Source: Stygiobacter sp. RIFOXYC2_FULL_38_25
Lineage (GTDB): Bacteria; Bacteroidota; Ignavibacteria; Ignavibacteriales; Melioribacteraceae
Direction: 5' to 3'
NCBI GenBank assembly: GCA_001803165.1
Contig: MHAZ01000019.1
Span: forward strand, 62,001-126,000
DNA length: 64,000 bases
The position numbers and the translations under genes were made by a program. Of this stretch, positions 62,484 to 64,000 are shown piece by piece; positions within the stretch are counted from its first letter, which is position 1; every line of letters begins with the position of its first letter. The notes under the pieces were generated by a model. It was not told the DNA's origin. It saw only the letters and a program-made list of their open reading frames with translations, and ran no database searches.

Positions 62484-64000
62484 CTAGCTTGAATATTTTA
62501 ATTCGAATTTAGTAATATCTTTCAAAATCAGATTTAATTCGTCGTTAAGTTTAGCATAACTAGATAAATTTTCAACATCTAATGTGTTTTTTATTTTCAA
62601 AACCATTGCCTGGGTTAAATAATAATATTTCTCAGCCTTATAATAATTGCCTCGTTTTACAAAATATTTGCCAGCCAAAAAGATAACCCGCCAAGATAGC
62701 GGAGTAATATTTATATTTTTCAACTTTTCCAATGCTCTCTGAATATCATCAAAAGAATCTTGGGTCTTAATTTTCATTTTAAAGAATGCAGCCCAATAGT
62801 CCATTTCAATTCCTACAAAAATGTTGTTTTTAGCAAATTCACTTAATTTTTTATCCGTCAATAAACTTTCCGCCTTATCGAGCAATTTCATCTCAATAAA
62901 TAAATTAACTAATAAAAAGCTAATGAAAGCATAATTATAATTACTATCTCTTTCATCCGATAATGCTAATTCATCTAAGCTATTTGTTAATAGCTCGATG
63001 GCTGTCTTTTTTTCATCACTTGAGAGTTTAATTAGTCCTTTCAGCAATTCAATTTTCTTATTGTATGATGTTGGAAGCAATTTGTTTTCGGATAATTTAT
63101 TTAACTCGTTAAGAATTGGAAACAATCTACTTACTTCACATAAGGTAAATAATATTTTGCCCTCAAGTAACAATACTTCAGCCAGTTCTACGTAATTGCC
63201 AATATCATTAAATATTAGTTTCGCTTTGGATAAATATTCAACACTTAAATCGTAATTGCATATCTTGAAGTTAACCTCAGCCAGATTTGCTATTGCTATT
63301 CCATATGAATTCTTATCGCCTAAATTTTCGAAGATGGTTTTAGCTCTAGTGTACATTGTAATGGACTTATCATATTCAGCCAGGTCATAATAGAGAACTC
63401 CATAATTAAGAAGTAGTTTCCCTTCGCGTTCTAGATTACCATTTAGCTTATTTAGTTCTAAAGCTTCGCTCCAGAATAATTGGGCGTTTACTAAATCGCC
63501 TTTCATAGCATAAACATTTCCAATATTAATTTTGGCGCCGCAGATTCTATTGGTGAGATTTTCAATGTTGAACAAGTTAATTGCATCATTAAATTTGTTT
63601 ATTGCTGGCGTCGGGTTATTATTATAAAACTCCATTAGACCAATTAATATGGAAGCCTCTCCTCTTGTTTCTGCTTTAATTTCATTCTGAGAAGTAATAC
63701 TCTCGCAAATTGAAAGGGCTTCGTCATATTTGCCTAATTGTAAATTTGCATAACCAATTGAAACAAGAACTTCACATCTTTCTTGAATATCCGAAATGTC
63801 ATCCAGGATTTCATTCAAAGTATCAATACCGCTTTGTAGCTCACCTAGATTTATAAGAACAGTTCCTTTCCTTATTAGCAAAGCCCGCCGTTCTTCGTGT
63901 GTGAGGTTACCGGTTAATGCTTCATCGGATATGCTGTAACAAGAATTATAATCACCATGCAATAAGTATTCTTCGCTGAGATCTGTTTTTATTTTATTTA
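62484..64000 (-). CDS. TPR-repeat protein, 5' end cut by window
   Basis: At least 505 codons of tandem tetratricopeptide repeats (for example GELQSGIDTLNEILDDISD, YANLQLGKYDEALSICESI, YAMKGDLVNAQLFWSEALEL, YYDLAEYDKSITMYTRAKTI, YDLSVEYLSKAKLIFNDIG). The frame is open from 63962 (a TTG) to the window edge, so the true start lies outside. The last 150 residues become helical without clear repeats. Such arrays are often the sensor or scaffold part of signalling proteins; the kinase frame following one base after the stop supports that. Confidence 0.8.
   Translation of the reverse strand, partial: NKIKTDLSEEYLLHGDYNSCYSISDEALTGNLTHEERRALLIRKGTVLINLGELQSGIDTLNEILDDISDIQERCEVLVSIGYANLQLGKYDEALSICESITSQNEIKAETRGEASILIGLMEFYNNNPTPAINKFNDAINLFNIENLTNRICGAKINIGNVYAMKGDLVNAQLFWSEALELNKLNGNLEREGKLLLNYGVLYYDLAEYDKSITMYTRAKTIFENLGDKNSYGIAIANLAEVNFKICNYDLSVEYLSKAKLIFNDIGNYVELAEVLLLEGKILFTLCEVSRLFPILNELNKLSENKLLPTSYNKKIELLKGLIKLSSDEKKTAIELLTNSLDELALSDERDSNYNYAFISFLLVNLFIEMKLLDKAESLLTDKKLSEFAKNNIFVGIEMDYWAAFFKMKIKTQDSFDDIQRALEKLKNINITPLSWRVIFLAGKYFVKRGNYYKAEKYYYLTQAMVLKIKNTLDVENLSSYAKLNDELNLILKDITKFELKYSS

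Overview
The window looks like a chromosome segment from a bacterium of the Bacteroidetes/Chlorobi (FCB) group, most like Ignavibacteria. The signs are SusC/SusD-type genes, type IX secretion (T9SS) C-terminal sorting domains with the phrase NYPNPFNPET, a PorV-like protein, LytS/LytTR two-component pairs, Bacteroidetes-type promoters (TTG - about 20 bp - TAnnTTTG) and moderately low GC. No species is claimed. I see no rRNA, tRNA, CRISPR array, transposase or phage gene.

Layout. 1-10.6 kb: peptidoglycan turnover and recycling (dipeptide epimerase fragment, NagB-like/PIG-L fusion, secreted amidase, MurQ, serine hydrolase, GNAT) plus one frameshifted secreted gene. 10.7-17.3 kb: a SusC/SusD operon and a divergent LytS-type kinase/LytTR regulator pair. 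17.3-18.2 kb: a candidate structured RNA and a HEAT-like secreted protein. 18.2-30.5 kb: a probable extracellular electron-transfer locus, with a cytochrome b-like membrane protein, a membrane-anchored Fe-S/FAD oxidoreductase, a 20-CXXCH cytochrome, a giant 1409-residue cytochrome with 58 CXXCH motifs and outer-membrane barrels. 30.7-37.9 kb: TolB-like protein, an M1-like/M28/PDZ protease fusion and a double M16 protease. 38-45.9 kb: a four-gene secreted/outer-membrane operon (T9SS cargo, TonB receptor, T9SS-like cargo with one CXXCH, PorV-like). 46.1-51.8 kb: a second kinase/LytTR pair and a large multi-PAS hybrid kinase. 51.9-55.4 kb: sulfur amino acid genes (membrane thioredoxin, DUF4395, cysK, metB-like). 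55.5-61.1 kb: a divergently split peptide-type ABC transporter. 61.1-64 kb: a GAF histidine kinase and a TPR protein that runs off the window.

Three systems stand out. (1) The electron-transfer operon encodes about 78 predicted c-type hemes in two adjacent genes. The larger has ten exact-length 70-residue triheme units, arranged in an A-B-C higher-order pattern with one unit lost. (2) The 510-bp cysK/metB intergenic region carries two different attenuators on opposite strands. One is a 31-codon leader peptide with three consecutive Cys codons and a complete protector/antiterminator/terminator set ahead of cysK. The other is a SAM-I riboswitch with terminator ahead of metB. Both have recognisable promoters. 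(3) Both LytTR systems appear to have their own operator: direct repeats spaced exactly 20 bp lie upstream of each kinase gene and of the neighbouring outer-membrane operon (susCD for pair 1, the T9SS/TonB operon for pair 2), with pair-specific sequence.
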